In this document: positions 52,999-63,348 of the stretch, piece after piece
How the letters are laid out: each line of letters begins with the position of its first letter
How positions within the stretch are numbered: position 1 is the stretch's first letter
Assembly (NCBI GenBank): GCA_002490465.1
Contig: DKUB01000033.1
Location: forward strand, 1-64,000
DNA: 64,000 bases
Direction of reading: 5' to 3'
DNA from: Lachnoclostridium sp. UBA7215
GTDB taxonomy: Bacteria > Bacillota > Clostridia > Lachnospirales > Lachnospiraceae
Made by a program: the position numbers and the translations under genes
The notes under the pieces: generated by a model
What the model was told of the DNA's origin: nothing
Databases searched by the model: none
The model's input: the letters and a program-made list of their open reading frames with translations, nothing else

Positions 52999-55335
52999 TT
53001 ACCTGACAATCGCAGACTTTAAGACATCCGCAATACTCTCAGCAAAGTGAATTTCCATCCCCTCTGTAATCTCTGCCTCAAGCTCTTCCACGTCCGGCTG
53101 ATTTTTCTTTGGTACAACAACCTCTGTTATCCCTGCCAGCCTGGCTGCTAAAAGTTTTTCCTTCAATCCGCCGATTGGAAGTACACGTCCCCGCAGAGTA
53201 ATCTCCCCGGTCATCGCAATATTGTGTTTTACCTTTTCTCCGGTCACGGCAGAATAAAGTGCCGTCGTCATCGTAACTCCCGCAGAAGGTCCGTCTTTGG
53301 GAACAGCCCCCTCCGGCACATGGAGATGAAAGTCATGCTTTTTAAAAAATTCATTCTGCTTTGGCAGAAGAGCACGCACCAGACTCAGGGCAATCTGTGC
53401 AGATTCTTTCATGACATCCCCCAACTGTCCTGTCAATAAAAGCTCACCCTCACCGGGCATTGTGTTGACTTCTATTTCAAGCGTATCACCGCCGACTTCC
53501 GTCCATGCAAGTCCGCGGACAATACCCACATCATCCTTTTTATTTGCCTCCAATATCCGAAACTTCTTCTTACCAAGAAAATCCGTTATATTGCGGGCAT
53601 TGACACGAATTGTTTTCTCTTCCCCCTCAAGAATCCGCTTTGCCGCCTTGCGGCAGACTGCTCCTATCTGACGTTCCAGCTCACGCACACCGGCCTCCTT
53701 TGTGTAGTGGCTGATAATTGTGCGCAGAGCCGTGTCATTAATCGAAAGCTGCGATTTTTTGAGGCCATGCTTCTTCATCTGTTTGGGTATCAGATAATCC
53801 TTTCCAATATGAAATCTCTCATTTTCTGTATAACCTGACAGACGGATTACTTCAATACGGTCAAGCAGTGGCCGCGGTATAGTGTCCAGTGAGTTTGCCG
53901 TGCAGATAAAAAACACTTCTGACAAATCCACCGGCAGTTCCACGTAGTGGTCAACAAAGTTCTGGTTCTGCTCGGAATCCAATACTTCCAAAAGAGCAGA
54001 GGAAGTATCCCCTTTATAGTCACTGCTGATTTTGTCTATCTCATCCAATAAAATAAGTGGATTTTTCACTCCCGCCCTTTTCAGTCCGTCTATAAAACGC
54101 CCCGGAAGAGCACCCACATAAGTCCTTCTGTGTCCCCTGATTTCTGCTTCATCCCTCACGCCGCCAAGGCAGATACGAATATATTTCTTTTCCAGGGCCC
54201 TTGCCACAGACCTTGCGATCGACGTCTTTCCAGTTCCCGGAGGACCTACCAGACACAAAATCGGACTCTCACCCTTTTCTGTCAGTGCACGCTCTGCAAT
54301 CAGTGCACGCACTGATAGAAACTCCAAAATGCGCTCTTTTACCTTTGTCAGGCCATAATGATCCTCGTCCAGTATTTCCTGCGCATGAACAATATCATTT
54401 TTGTCCTCAGACATTTCTTCCCAGGGCAGGGCAAGTAAAAGCTCAATATAATCCCTTGCCACAACATTCTCGGAAGAGCTTCCCGGAATAGAGTGCAGAC
54501 GATTTATTTCTTCTTCTATCCTTCCCCGGACTTCGTCACTGCATTTTAATTTTGCAAGCTTATCCCGGTATTTTTCCACATAGTCATCACCGGATATGCC
54601 GTCTCCAAGCTCCTGACGGATAACTTTCATCTGCTCTCTCAGGAAATATTCTTTTTGGTTTTTATCGACCTCTTCCTTTACCTTCCGTCTGTAAGCCTCG
54701 CGGATGCGGAACAAATCAACGTCCTCCATAAGAACAGCCGATACAATTTCGTAGCGGCGTTCTTCATCCAAACACTCCAATATTTCCTGACGCTTTTCAT
54801 ACCCCATCGTTACATGCATGGCAATTAAATCTGCCAGGCTGCCGAGATCATCCAGCTTATTTATTTTCTCCAGAGCACTGCGGCCGGCCCGGGGATTTTC
54901 TGACAAATAAACCTGATACAGGTCCTTAAGGTTCTGACACATAGCCTCCTTCTCAAGCGGCCCGATAAATTCATCATTTTCCTCCATGGCATATGGCACA
55001 ATATCTCCCATAGGAAATGGACGAATCTGGGTCATGCTCACCATCTGCCCCCGCTCCCTTGTCAATATCATGACACGGACTATATTGTCCTTTAACCTGA
55101 CCTCCTGTCGAATATTGGCAATCACACCAATTTCATGCAAATCACTGAAGGATGGGAATTCACTTTCTCCATCTCTCTGCAGGGTTATAAAAATACTCCC
55201 GTCATTTGCCATTGCCTCTTCAATTGCCCGCTTTGTTATTTCGCGGCTGATATCCAAATGAACTAACATGCCAGGCAGTACTGCCATTCCCTGCAGGGCA
55301 AGTATCGGCATTGTATTAATTGGCTGTTCACTCAT
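52999..55335 (-). CDS. lon: ATP-dependent protease La (Lon)
   Basis: 778 residues from the ATG at 55335 (GGAG 6 nt upstream). N-terminal substrate-binding domain, AAA+ module (Walker [10 protein letters not shown], Walker B ILLDEIDK) and C-terminal protease with the Ser-Lys dyad (DGPSAGVTM and the later LKEKLLAA). Degrades damaged and regulatory proteins. 25 nt downstream of clpX. Confidence 0.97.
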   Translation of the reverse strand: MSEQPINTMPILALQGMAVLPGMLVHLDISREITKRAIEEAMANDGSIFITLQRDGESEFPSFSDLHEIGVIANIRQEVRLKDNIVRVMILTRERGQMVSMTQIRPFPMGDIVPYAMEENDEFIGPLEKEAMCQNLKDLYQVYLSENPRAGRSALEKINKLDDLGSLADLIAMHVTMGYEKRQEILECLDEERRYEIVSAVLMEDVDLFRIREAYRRKVKEEVDKNQKEYFLREQMKVIRQELGDGISGDDYVEKYRDKLAKLKCSDEVRGRIEEEINRLHSIPGSSSENVVARDYIELLLALPWEEMSEDKNDIVHAQEILDEDHYGLTKVKERILEFLSVRALIAERALTEKGESPILCLVGPPGTGKTSIARSVARALEKKYIRICLGGVRDEAEIRGHRRTYVGALPGRFIDGLKRAGVKNPLILLDEIDKISSDYKGDTSSALLEVLDSEQNQNFVDHYVELPVDLSEVFFICTANSLDTIPRPLLDRIEVIRLSGYTENERFHIGKDYLIPKQMKKHGLKKSQLSINDTALRTIISHYTKEAGVRELERQIGAVCRKAAKRILEGEEKTIRVNARNITDFLGKKKFRILEANKKDDVGIVRGLAWTEVGGDTLEIEVNTMPGEGELLLTGQLGDVMKESAQIALSLVRALLPKQNEFFKKHDFHLHVPEGAVPKDGPSAGVTMTTALYSAVTGEKVKHNIAMTGEITLRGRVLPIGGLKEKLLAARLAGITEVVVPKKNQPDVEELEAEITEGMEIHFAESIADVLKSAIVR

Positions 55336-55360
55336 AGAAATCTCCATTCTTTTTCCGCTC

Positions 55361-56644
55361 TTATGCGCTTTCTTCCTCTGATTTTCCTTCTATTGCAGTC
55401 CGGTCATTCGCCAAAAGTTTTGGTTCACCGTCCCCGCTAATAACTTCTTTTGTGATAATACATTCTGCAACATCTTCCCTTGACGGAAGTTCATACATAT
55501 AATCCATCATGCTGCTTTCTAAAATGGCACGCAGACCGCGGGCGCCTGTTTTTCTCTCATTCGACAAATGCGCCACTTCCCGGATCGCCTCCTCTTCAAA
55601 ACTCAGCTTAACGCCATCCATCTCCAAAAGCCGCTGGTACTGTTTTGTAATGGCATTTTTCGGCCTGACAAGAATTTCCATCAGCGCTTCTTCATCTAAA
55701 AGGTCCAGTGCCACAGTTACAGGAACACGGCCAATAAACTCCGGAATAAGGCCAAACTTAACAAAATCCTGTGGCAGCGCCTGCTTAAATAACTCCCCGA
55801 CATTCTGCTCGGTTGGATCCGAAATTTCTGCCTGAAAACCAATGGATTTCTTATCAATCCGTGTATTGATTATTTTGTCCAGTCCGTCAAAGGCTCCTCC
55901 GCATATAAACAAAATATCATTTGTATTAATGTGGAAAAACTCCTGCTGCGGATGCTTTCTGCCACCCTGCGGTGGCACACTCGCCTCTGTCCCCTCCAGA
56001 ATTTTCAAAAGTGCCTGCTGCACACCCTCCCCGGAAACATCACGGGTAATCGACACATTCTCTGCCTTTTTCGTAATTTTGTCTATCTCATCCAAATAAA
56101 TGATTCCATGCTCTGCGCGCTTAATATCATAATCTGCTGCCTGTATAATCTTCAGGAGAATATTCTCTACATCCTCACCGACATATCCCGCCTCCGTAAG
56201 CGTTGTTGCATCCGCAATCGCAAACGGCACATTCAAAACTTTTGCCAGAGTCTGTGCCAGATATGTCTTTCCGGAACCCGTAGGGCCAACCATAAGGATA
56301 TTGCTCTTTTGAAGCTCTACATCCATATCTTTCCCGGATTTTATTCTCTTATAATGGTTATAAACGGCAACAGAAAGTGCGCGCTTTGCCTCTTCCTGAC
56401 CAACCACATATTCATCCAAAAAACTTTTTATCTCTTTCGGTTTAAGAAGATTGATTTCATCCTCCTCTGCAGACTCCTCATAATCATATTCTTCCTCTGC
56501 CAGTATTTCATCACAGAGATCTACACATTCATCACATATATAAACCCCATTCGGGCCCGCGATAAGCTTATGCACCTGCTTATCTGTCTTTCCGCAAAAG
56601 GAGCATCGCAAAACCGGTGTGTTGTCATTCCCTTTTCCTGCCAT
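55361..56644 (-). CDS. clpX: ATP-dependent Clp protease ATP-binding subunit ClpX
   Basis: 427 residues from the ATG at 56644 (AAGGAGG 5 nt upstream; the frame to 56689 is not needed). Zinc-binding N-terminus (CSFCGKT ... YICDEC), AAA+ Walker A GPTGSGKT, pore loop YVGEDVE and Walker [10 protein letters not shown], and the ClpP-binding IGF loop. Unfolds substrates for ClpP, encoded 76 nt upstream. Confidence 0.97.
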   Translation of the reverse strand: MAGKGNDNTPVLRCSFCGKTDKQVHKLIAGPNGVYICDECVDLCDEILAEEEYDYEESAEEDEINLLKPKEIKSFLDEYVVGQEEAKRALSVAVYNHYKRIKSGKDMDVELQKSNILMVGPTGSGKTYLAQTLAKVLNVPFAIADATTLTEAGYVGEDVENILLKIIQAADYDIKRAEHGIIYLDEIDKITKKAENVSITRDVSGEGVQQALLKILEGTEASVPPQGGRKHPQQEFFHINTNDILFICGGAFDGLDKIINTRIDKKSIGFQAEISDPTEQNVGELFKQALPQDFVKFGLIPEFIGRVPVTVALDLLDEEALMEILVRPKNAITKQYQRLLEMDGVKLSFEEEAIREVAHLSNERKTGARGLRAILESSMMDYMYELPSREDVAECIITKEVISGDGEPKLLANDRTAIEGKSEEESA

Positions 56645-56720
56645 AACTTTCCTCCTTAATTTATAAAAGGCGAAATGGTGCCAGTACATCCGACACCACT
56701 TCCTCTTTTGTTACCCCCAA

Positions 56721-57332
56721 TTACTTTTTCGCATCCTTTTCTGTCTCTTTCCGGTTGAGCACAATGTCATCTACAAGACCATACTCTTTGGCCTCTTCTG
56801 CGCTCATGAAATTATCGCGCTCTGTGTCCTCTGCAATCTTTTTTACCGTCTGACCGGTATTTTTTGCCAGAATCTCATTCAATTTTTTCTTTGTCTTCAA
56901 AATATTTTCAGCAACAATTTGAATTTCTGTCGCCTGTCCTTTCGCACCGCCGGATGGCTGGTGAATCATAATTTCTGCGTTCGGCAGGGCAAAACGTTTA
57001 CCTTTCGCACCGCTTGAGAGCAGAAATGCCCCCATACTTGCCGCCAAACCAATACATATCGTAGACACATCACATTTTACATAATTCATTGTATCATAAA
57101 TCGCCATCCCGGCAGTTACCGAACCGCCCGGGCTGTTAATATACAGCTGAATATCCTTGTTCGGGTCCTCCGACTCCAAAAACAAAAGCTGGGCAACCAC
57201 AAGGCTTGCTGTCTGGTCATTTACTTCGTCTGCAAGAAAAATAATTCTCTCTTTTAACAGTCGTGAAAAAATATCGTAGGAGCGCTCACCCCCGCGGCTT
57301 GTTTGTTCAACAACATAAGGTACTAATGCCAT
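56721..57332 (-). CDS. clpP: ATP-dependent Clp protease proteolytic subunit
   Basis: 203 residues from the ATG at 57332 (GGAGG 5 nt upstream). Catalytic Ser in [14 protein letters not shown], His in MIHQPSGG, and the Asp farther on. Forms the tetradecameric protease chamber with ClpX. Starts 14 nt after tig. Confidence 0.97.
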   Translation of the reverse strand: MALVPYVVEQTSRGGERSYDIFSRLLKERIIFLADEVNDQTASLVVAQLLFLESEDPNKDIQLYINSPGGSVTAGMAIYDTMNYVKCDVSTICIGLAASMGAFLLSSGAKGKRFALPNAEIMIHQPSGGAKGQATEIQIVAENILKTKKKLNEILAKNTGQTVKKIAEDTERDNFMSAEEAKEYGLVDDIVLNRKETEKDAKK

Positions 57333-57346
57333 ACTATCCTCCATTC

Positions 57347-58633
57347 CTATGCTTCCACTGCTTCCTTTACAATCCAGTCAACGGCTTTTTTCACCGCAAT
57401 ATCCATACTAATCTGCTCTCTTTCTGCATCTCCCATCATTTCTTTCATTTTATCTGCTTCCATATGGTACATTTCCGCCATCTTATCAATTTCTTCGTCT
57501 ATATCCTTATCGGTTGCCTTGAGATTTTCTTTTGCAGCAATAGCCTCAAGAGTAAGCCTTGTGCGAATCCGTTTTTCCGCTTCCGGAATCATCTGGCTGC
57601 GCAGCGCCGGAGCTGTCATTCCAGTCATCTGCATATACTGCTCAAAGCTGAGTCCCTGCTGGCTGATTCTGGCCGCAAACTCCTGTACCATCTGTCCGGC
57701 CTGCTCCTCCACCATAGGAGCCGGAATTTCAATTGTGGCGTTCTCTACTGCTTTCCCCACAACAGCATCCTCTTTCTCTAATCTGGCCTCTTCTTTCTTT
57801 TTCTCCAAAAGGGACTTTTTCACACTGGCTTTATATTCTTTTAATGTCTCAAACTCCGATACCTCACTGGCAAATTCATCATCCAGGGCCGGAAGCTCTT
57901 TCTCCTTGATTTCCTTTATTGTAACCTTAAACATGGCCGGTTTCCCTTTGAGGGACGGCTCATGATACTCCTCCGGGAATGTGACATTGATTTCTGCCTC
58001 TTCTCCTATTTTTTTGCCAATTAACTGCTCTTCAAAGTTGTCAATAAAGGAGTGGCTCCCAATAACAAGGGAATAATTCTCAGCCTTTCCGCCCTCAAAT
58101 GGCTCACCGTCAACAAAGCCCTCAAAATCAATAACAGCAGTATCATCATTTTTGATTCCTCTGTCCTCAATCGTAATCATACGGCTGTTCTGCTCACGCA
58201 CTTTATCAATTTCTGCATTGACGTCTGCCGCCACTACCTTTACCTCTTTCGCCTCAACTTCAATACCCTTGTACTCACCCAGGGAAACCTCCGGTTTTAC
58301 CGCTACGGTTGCTGTAAATACAAACTCTTTATCCTTCTCTATATCTACTACATCAATTTCCGGTCTGGACACAATTTCCAACCCGCTGTCTTTTGCCGCC
58401 TCCTCATAGGCATCCGGAATAGCAAAATTTGCCGCATCCTCATAAAAGATTTCCGGCCCATACATTTTCTCAATCATTTTGCGCGGTGCTTTACCACGGC
58501 GGAAGCCCTGGACATTAATTTTAGACTTGTTTTTATTATAAGACTGTGCCATGGCTTTCTCAAAATCCTCTGCACTGACCGTAATCGTCAACTTTGCCAT
58601 ACTTTTTTCCAAATTCTCTACTGTGTAACTCAT
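57347..58633 (-). CDS. tig: Trigger factor
   Basis: 428 residues. Ribosome-binding N-terminal domain with [21 protein letters not shown]-type peptidyl-prolyl isomerase domain ([35 protein letters not shown] region), and helical C-terminal chaperone domain. Binds nascent chains at the ribosome exit. First gene of the tig-clpP-clpX-lon-engB-nth series on the minus strand. Confidence 0.97.
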   Translation of the reverse strand: MSYTVENLEKSMAKLTITVSAEDFEKAMAQSYNKNKSKINVQGFRRGKAPRKMIEKMYGPEIFYEDAANFAIPDAYEEAAKDSGLEIVSRPEIDVVDIEKDKEFVFTATVAVKPEVSLGEYKGIEVEAKEVKVVAADVNAEIDKVREQNSRMITIEDRGIKNDDTAVIDFEGFVDGEPFEGGKAENYSLVIGSHSFIDNFEEQLIGKKIGEEAEINVTFPEEYHEPSLKGKPAMFKVTIKEIKEKELPALDDEFASEVSEFETLKEYKASVKKSLLEKKKEEARLEKEDAVVGKAVENATIEIPAPMVEEQAGQMVQEFAARISQQGLSFEQYMQMTGMTAPALRSQMIPEAEKRIRTRLTLEAIAAKENLKATDKDIDEEIDKMAEMYHMEADKMKEMMGDAEREQISMDIAVKKAVDWIVKEAVEA

Positions 58634-58669
58634 TTTAAGTCCTCTCTTTCAAAATAGTTCGTTATTTTT

Positions 58670-58689
58670 ACATGTTATAAATAACATGT
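58670..58689. promoter_or_regulatory. Palindrome between GH8 gene and tig
   Basis: ACATGTTAT-AA-ATAACATGT, two perfect 9-bp arms, reaching the GH8 stop codon and 37 nt upstream of tig. No T run, so an operator is as likely as a weak terminator. Confidence 0.3.
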
Positions 58690-59828
58690 TATTGATATAT
58701 GCGGTAATTGCCGCTAAGGGCAAGCAGTGCAAACAGATACAGACAATTGTCATAATACCGCCTGTCCCCTGTGCGAAGCGGCGTGTTCCAAAAACGCTCT
58801 ACGCATTCCTTGGCATAAGGTCCATCAGCAGCAAGAGACGCCTGGGCATTTGTCGCAATAATTGCAACCGGATGCAGTGCCGGTTTGTCCAAAACGCGGC
58901 CATCAATTTCATATGTCATAAAGTCTTCATCTTTATGTATCTCACAGAAGAATCTCTGGACTTTATTATTGTTTTCCACATTCCAGCTGTCTGCTGCAAA
59001 CCATTCGTAATCCAGTCCAAGATTGGCAACCACCCGGTAAGAATCACTAAAATACCAGTCGTGGCGGCCTCCAAATATATCCTGCTCCTTTTCATAAGGA
59101 GTGCCATCATAGTAAGCATATTCCGGTGCTAATCCGGTATCCGGATGACATGCCGTCTTTAGATACTCCCGGCTTGCCTTTGCCGCTTTTTTCCAAAACG
59201 GACGGTCCTCCTCATCCGCCCAGAGCGCAAACAACTCATAAAAGTGTGCACAGTGATACGATGGGTCACTGAATGTCCGGCTCGGGATAAACCGTATCAA
59301 ATAATTTTCCGGCTCCATAATCGGGTCACCCGGCTCTTTCTCACCGTTATGGATACAGTCATGCAGAATTTTTCTTGCCTGCTGTGAATAACAGAAAATC
59401 CCCTCACCGTCACCCCATCTGTGGGAGGCAAAAAACAGCGCCATGGCAAAAAACTCTTCTCCATCCGGTGCCGGCCCTGTATCGTTCTTTTTCCCATCTG
59501 TCTGGCAGGACCATGCAAAATATCCCTTATTATATCCATCTTCCATGTACATATACGTGCGCGCCCATTTCCACACACGGTCAAACTCCTCTTTTTTATC
59601 CATTTGAACACACATCATCATGGCATATGACATTCCCTCTGTCCGCACATCATGATTCCCTGTGTCTTCAAAATACCCCATATCCTCACCAGCCTCGGAA
59701 TAAAACCGGTTTTCACCATAAAAAATCTCATGGAACGTCTGTGACAGCTTTTGGTCAATTTCGTCCTGAGAATATCCCAGCTCAGCAAATACATTCCGGT
59801 ATTTTCCCGTATAAAATGCACCCTGCAT
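58689..59828 (-). CDS. GH8 reducing-end xylose-releasing exo-oligoxylanase
   Basis: 379 residues, no signal peptide, so cytosolic. GH8 features: HDVRTEGMSYAMMM (general acid Glu), GYFAWSC, APDGEEFFAMALFFASHRWG (Asp), and RTFSDPSYH, with DSYRVVANLGLDYEWFA at the end. Removes xylose from the reducing end of xylo-oligosaccharides after import, which fits a plant-fibre-degrading gut bacterium. Follows glmM by 22 nt; no xylan cluster is visible nearby. Confidence 0.9.
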   Translation of the reverse strand: MQGAFYTGKYRNVFAELGYSQDEIDQKLSQTFHEIFYGENRFYSEAGEDMGYFEDTGNHDVRTEGMSYAMMMCVQMDKKEEFDRVWKWARTYMYMEDGYNKGYFAWSCQTDGKKNDTGPAPDGEEFFAMALFFASHRWGDGEGIFCYSQQARKILHDCIHNGEKEPGDPIMEPENYLIRFIPSRTFSDPSYHCAHFYELFALWADEEDRPFWKKAAKASREYLKTACHPDTGLAPEYAYYDGTPYEKEQDIFGGRHDWYFSDSYRVVANLGLDYEWFAADSWNVENNNKVQRFFCEIHKDEDFMTYEIDGRVLDKPALHPVAIIATNAQASLAADGPYAKECVERFWNTPLRTGDRRYYDNCLYLFALLALSGNYRIYQ

Positions 59829-59850
59829 CTTTCACTCTCCTTTGTTTCCT

Positions 59851-61197
59851 CTATTCTAATATGTGACCCTTTTCTTTTAATGCATGAACAATATGATTTA
59901 CATATTTTTTACACATCTCATCCGTCTCCGCCTCAACCATAACACGAATCAATGGTTCTGTACCACTCTCACGCAACAACAGACGGCCGGAATCGCCCAG
60001 CGCCTCCTCTGCCTCTCTCTCTGCTTTGCGCACATCTTCATCCCCTCTGGCCGCCAGCTTATCTTTTACACGAACATTGACCAGCAGCTGCGGATAAATA
60101 ACAAGCTCATTTGTCAAAAGAGACATCGGTTTGCCATAATGCATCCATGCTTCCATAATCATCAGGGAAGTCAGTATTCCGTCTCCCGTCACGGCATGTT
60201 CCCGGAAAATAATGTGGCCGGAATTTTCACCGCCAATCGAGTAGTCATTGGCAATCATATTCTCGCAGACATATTTATCCCCTACTGCCGTTTTCTCATA
60301 GCGGATTCCCAGTTTATCAAAAGCTTTATAAAGTCCCATGTTGGACATTACTGTAGTAACTACCGTATCTCTGTTCAGCCTTCCCTGCTCCTTAAACAGC
60401 TTGCCACACAGGTACATAATATGGTCTCCGTCAATAACCTTTCCCTCATCATCTACCGCCAGGCAGCGGTCAGCATCTCCATCATAAGCAAATCCAATAT
60501 CTGCCCCTGTATCATATACCAGACCCTGCAGAGTCTCAATATGAGTAGAACCACATTCACGGTTAATATTCGTACCATTGGGCTGATCATTGCGCACGAT
60601 CACCTGTGCGCCAAGTTCCTCAAATATTTCTCTGGCCATCACGGAGGCCGAACCGTTTGCCAAATCTAACGCTATTGTCCTGCCGTCAAATCTCTCTTTG
60701 GCAAGTCCTATCAGATATTGTTTATAGCGTTCACGCCCTTTGGCATAATCATAACAGCGTCCGATCTTTTCCCTCTTTACCAAGGGAATCTCACCCATCT
60801 CGCCGTCTATATATCGCTCAATCTGCTCCTCTACTTCCGGCTCAAGCTTGTAACCCTGCTCATTAATTACCTTAATACCGTTATCATAATAAGGATTATG
60901 ACTGGCACTTATCATAATACCACAGTCAAAATTCTCCTCCCGGATTAAATATGAGACACTTGGGGTTGTCGTAACATGCAGCTCATACACATCTGCCCCG
61001 CTGGCTGTCAGCCCGGAAACCAGCGCCGACTCAAACATATAACCGGAGAGCCTGGTATCTTTTCCGATAACAACCTTTGCACGATGGTTTTCTTTATTAT
61101 AGTAGTAACCTAAAAACCTTCCCACTTTGTATGCATGTTCCACTGTGAGGCTCTCATTAGCCTCTCCGCGAAATCCATCCGTTCCAAAGTATTTCAT
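59851..61197 (-). CDS. glmM: Phosphoglucosamine mutase
   Basis: 448 residues from the ATG at 61197 (GGAG 6 nt upstream), the usual family length; the open frame extends to 61428 but through a repeat. Converts glucosamine-6-phosphate to glucosamine-1-phosphate for peptidoglycan. Phosphoserine loop ISASHNPYYDNGIK, metal loop DGDADR, sugar loop GGENSGH and the phosphate-binding RESGTEPLIRVM. Confidence 0.97.
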   Translation of the reverse strand: MKYFGTDGFRGEANESLTVEHAYKVGRFLGYYYNKENHRAKVVIGKDTRLSGYMFESALVSGLTASGADVYELHVTTTPSVSYLIREENFDCGIMISASHNPYYDNGIKVINEQGYKLEPEVEEQIERYIDGEMGEIPLVKREKIGRCYDYAKGRERYKQYLIGLAKERFDGRTIALDLANGSASVMAREIFEELGAQVIVRNDQPNGTNINRECGSTHIETLQGLVYDTGADIGFAYDGDADRCLAVDDEGKVIDGDHIMYLCGKLFKEQGRLNRDTVVTTVMSNMGLYKAFDKLGIRYEKTAVGDKYVCENMIANDYSIGGENSGHIIFREHAVTGDGILTSLMIMEAWMHYGKPMSLLTNELVIYPQLLVNVRVKDKLAARGDEDVRKAEREAEEALGDSGRLLLRESGTEPLIRVMVEAETDEMCKKYVNHIVHALKEKGHILE

Positions 61198-61317
61198 GCT
61201 AATCTCCAATCCGCCACCCCGTGGCATAATCTGTTTGGGTGCGTTCACCCAAAAATCCATATGTAGTACATTATACACAAGAGGCAGGAAAAAAGCAACA
61301 AACTTTTTCCGCCTGCA

Positions 61318-61362
61318 GGGCAATCGCTTAATATGCGCTGTCCGCATATTAAGCGATTGCCC
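61318..61362. repeat. Perfect 20-bp palindrome of the TA-bounded repeat family
   Basis: GGGCAATCGCTTAATATGCG (61318-61337), loop CTGTC, and its exact complement (61343-61362), followed by TA. The outer 14 nt equal the ends of the 544-bp element. It lies in the divergent region between glmM and the MATE gene (275 bp, otherwise without a gene). Confidence 0.75.
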
Positions 61363-61472
61363 TATCTGCATGAAAGAATACATTGTTGAATACATAAAAA
61401 CATGATAGAGTAATAGAGTGGTCAACACTTCAGTGATAAATATGATAAGATGTAAAAGGAAGGGGATTTTTC

Positions 61473-62813
61473 ATGCGGAAAGGAAACAACGAACAGGGGC
61501 TTTTACACTCTCTGATTGTTTTGTCGGTTCCGACAATAATTGAACAGCTCTTATCCACGCTCCTGCAATATGTGGATACTGCTATGGTGGGCCGCCTGGG
61601 CGAACAGGCCACCGCATCTGTCAGCATTACTACTACAATTACATGGCTGGTGAACAGTATCCCCTCTGCCATCGGCGTAGCCGTACTGGCTCTCGTTGCC
61701 CGCTATTTGGGAAGCCGGGACAAAGCAGCAATCAAGGAGATCTCCAAACAATCACTGATTCTGGTTGTTATCTCCGGCATACTGCTGGGCGGCATATCTG
61801 TACTGCTGAGTCCGTTTATCCCCCGCTGGATGGGCGCTGAAAAGGCAATCCAAGAACAGGCTGCCATATATTTTGCCATCATAAGCATCCCTATGGTATT
61901 TCGCAGCGCCAGTACCGTATTTGGGGCCGCCATCCGCGCCACAAAGGATACAAAAACACCAATGATAATCAGTGTACTTGCCAATGTCATAAATATTGTA
62001 TGTAATGCCCTGTTTATTTACGGACTGCACTGGGGCGTGACCGGCGCCGCCATAGGCTCCGCGCTCTCCTACATCTTTTCCGGTATCGCCATGTACTCTG
62101 CCTGCCGCAAAAAAAACGTCCTGTATTTTCGTTTAAAGGAACTAAGCGTAAACAGCAGACAACTTTTCGAATGTGCCAGAGTCGGCGTCCCCATTCTTGG
62201 AACCAACCTTGCTTCCTGTCTCGGTTATGTAATATTTGCCAGTCTTGTTTCGGATATGGGTACCACTACCTTTGCCGCACACTCAATCGCTGTAACAGCG
62301 GAAACACTCTTTTACATACCCGGTTATGGACTTCGCACAGCAACTTCCACCCTTATCGGGCACGCACTCGGAGAGAGGGACCGGAAAAAGTTTGAGTCCA
62401 CCGCTTATTTCAGTGTAATTGTAACAATGGGTATTATGGTGCTGAATGGCATATTTCTCTTTTTTGCCGCAAGGCCCCTGATGAATCTGCTGACCAGCAG
62501 TGAGGCTGTTGCTGCGCTCGGTGCAAAAATGCTTCGTCTCGTTGCCTTTTCCGAACCCTTTTTTGGCCTGATGATTATTATGGAAGGAATTTTTTACGGC
62601 CTGGGGCGCACACAATATACATTTTTAGTGGAAACGTTCAGCATGTGGGCCGTCCGGATTCTCTTTACGGTATTTTGTGTGAAATTCTGGCATCTGCCAC
62701 TGCTGGCCGTCTGGGTCTGCATGATTGCGGACAATATATGTAAGGCCGTGCTGCTTACCATTCCCATACTGTCAAAACGGTTCCGGAAAAAACTGTTTGT
62801 CGCCGATAACTGA
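61473..62813 (+). CDS. MATE-family exporter
   Basis: 446 residues, twelve helices, AAGGAAGGGG upstream. SLIVLSVPTIIEQLLSTLLQYVDTAMVGRLGEQATASVS is the classical MATE start and GYGLRTATSTLIGHALGERD the second-half motif. Not closely similar to the exporter at 13168-14532. Probably Na+- or H+-coupled drug efflux. Confidence 0.93.
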   Translation: MRKGNNEQGLLHSLIVLSVPTIIEQLLSTLLQYVDTAMVGRLGEQATASVSITTTITWLVNSIPSAIGVAVLALVARYLGSRDKAAIKEISKQSLILVVISGILLGGISVLLSPFIPRWMGAEKAIQEQAAIYFAIISIPMVFRSASTVFGAAIRATKDTKTPMIISVLANVINIVCNALFIYGLHWGVTGAAIGSALSYIFSGIAMYSACRKKNVLYFRLKELSVNSRQLFECARVGVPILGTNLASCLGYVIFASLVSDMGTTTFAAHSIAVTAETLFYIPGYGLRTATSTLIGHALGERDRKKFESTAYFSVIVTMGIMVLNGIFLFFAARPLMNLLTSSEAVAALGAKMLRLVAFSEPFFGLMIIMEGIFYGLGRTQYTFLVETFSMWAVRILFTVFCVKFWHLPLLAVWVCMIADNICKAVLLTIPILSKRFRKKLFVADN

Positions 62814-62858
62814 CAGGGCGGCGTCCATCTGATATGGGTTCAGACGGACGCCGCCCTG
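62814..62858. terminator. Strong GC hairpin between convergent genes
   Basis: CAGGGCGGCGTCC / GGACGCCGCCCTG, 13 bp with a partly paired TCTGA...TCAGA interior, directly after the MATE stop codon. No clear T run on either side, so intrinsic termination is likely but not certain. Confidence 0.55.
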
Positions 62859-62873
62859 TAAACTTATACTACT

Positions 62874-63332
62874 TCAATTCATTTGCATAATTCGTTTTAT
62901 CGAAGAAAGGCTGTAGCCCTTCTGAGCCAGACGCCTGGTAACTTTGTTTTTTTCCTCCCATGACATTTCTGAGAGAACTTTTCCGCGCAGCTGTTTTTTT
63001 AACTGGTTCACAAGAGCCTCTTCTTCATCCTCTGATGTATACTCTGAAAATGCCTCTGACAGAATCTCCGGGGGTATCCCCCTGGCTGTCAGCTTGTAAT
63101 GAAGCTCCTTTTTGCTGCGCTTGGCCTTATGCAGGGAAATATAATTTGCTGCATAACGGGCATCATCAAGATAACCAAACCCCTCTACATATTCGATTGC
63201 ATACTTTGCCGCCTCTTCCGAAAATCCAGCGCGGTACAGCCGATCCTGCAGCTCTTTTTTTGTGCGGTCCTGCCTTAACAGGAGGTCCATTGCCTTTTTG
63301 GCCGCTTTCCTGCCCTCTGTTTCATCACTCAT
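62874..63332 (-). CDS. recX: RecA regulatory protein RecX
   Basis: 152 residues of three-helix repeats (AAKKAMDLLLRQDRTKKELQDRL; FGYLDDARYAANYI; RSKKELHYKLTARGI). Modulates RecA filaments. Encoded 16 nt after recA, the usual order. Confidence 0.93.
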   Translation of the reverse strand: MSDETEGRKAAKKAMDLLLRQDRTKKELQDRLYRAGFSEEAAKYAIEYVEGFGYLDDARYAANYISLHKAKRSKKELHYKLTARGIPPEILSEAFSEYTSEDEEEALVNQLKKQLRGKVLSEMSWEEKNKVTRRLAQKGYSLSSIKRIMQMN

Positions 63333-63348
63333 ATTTCATACCGCCAGC

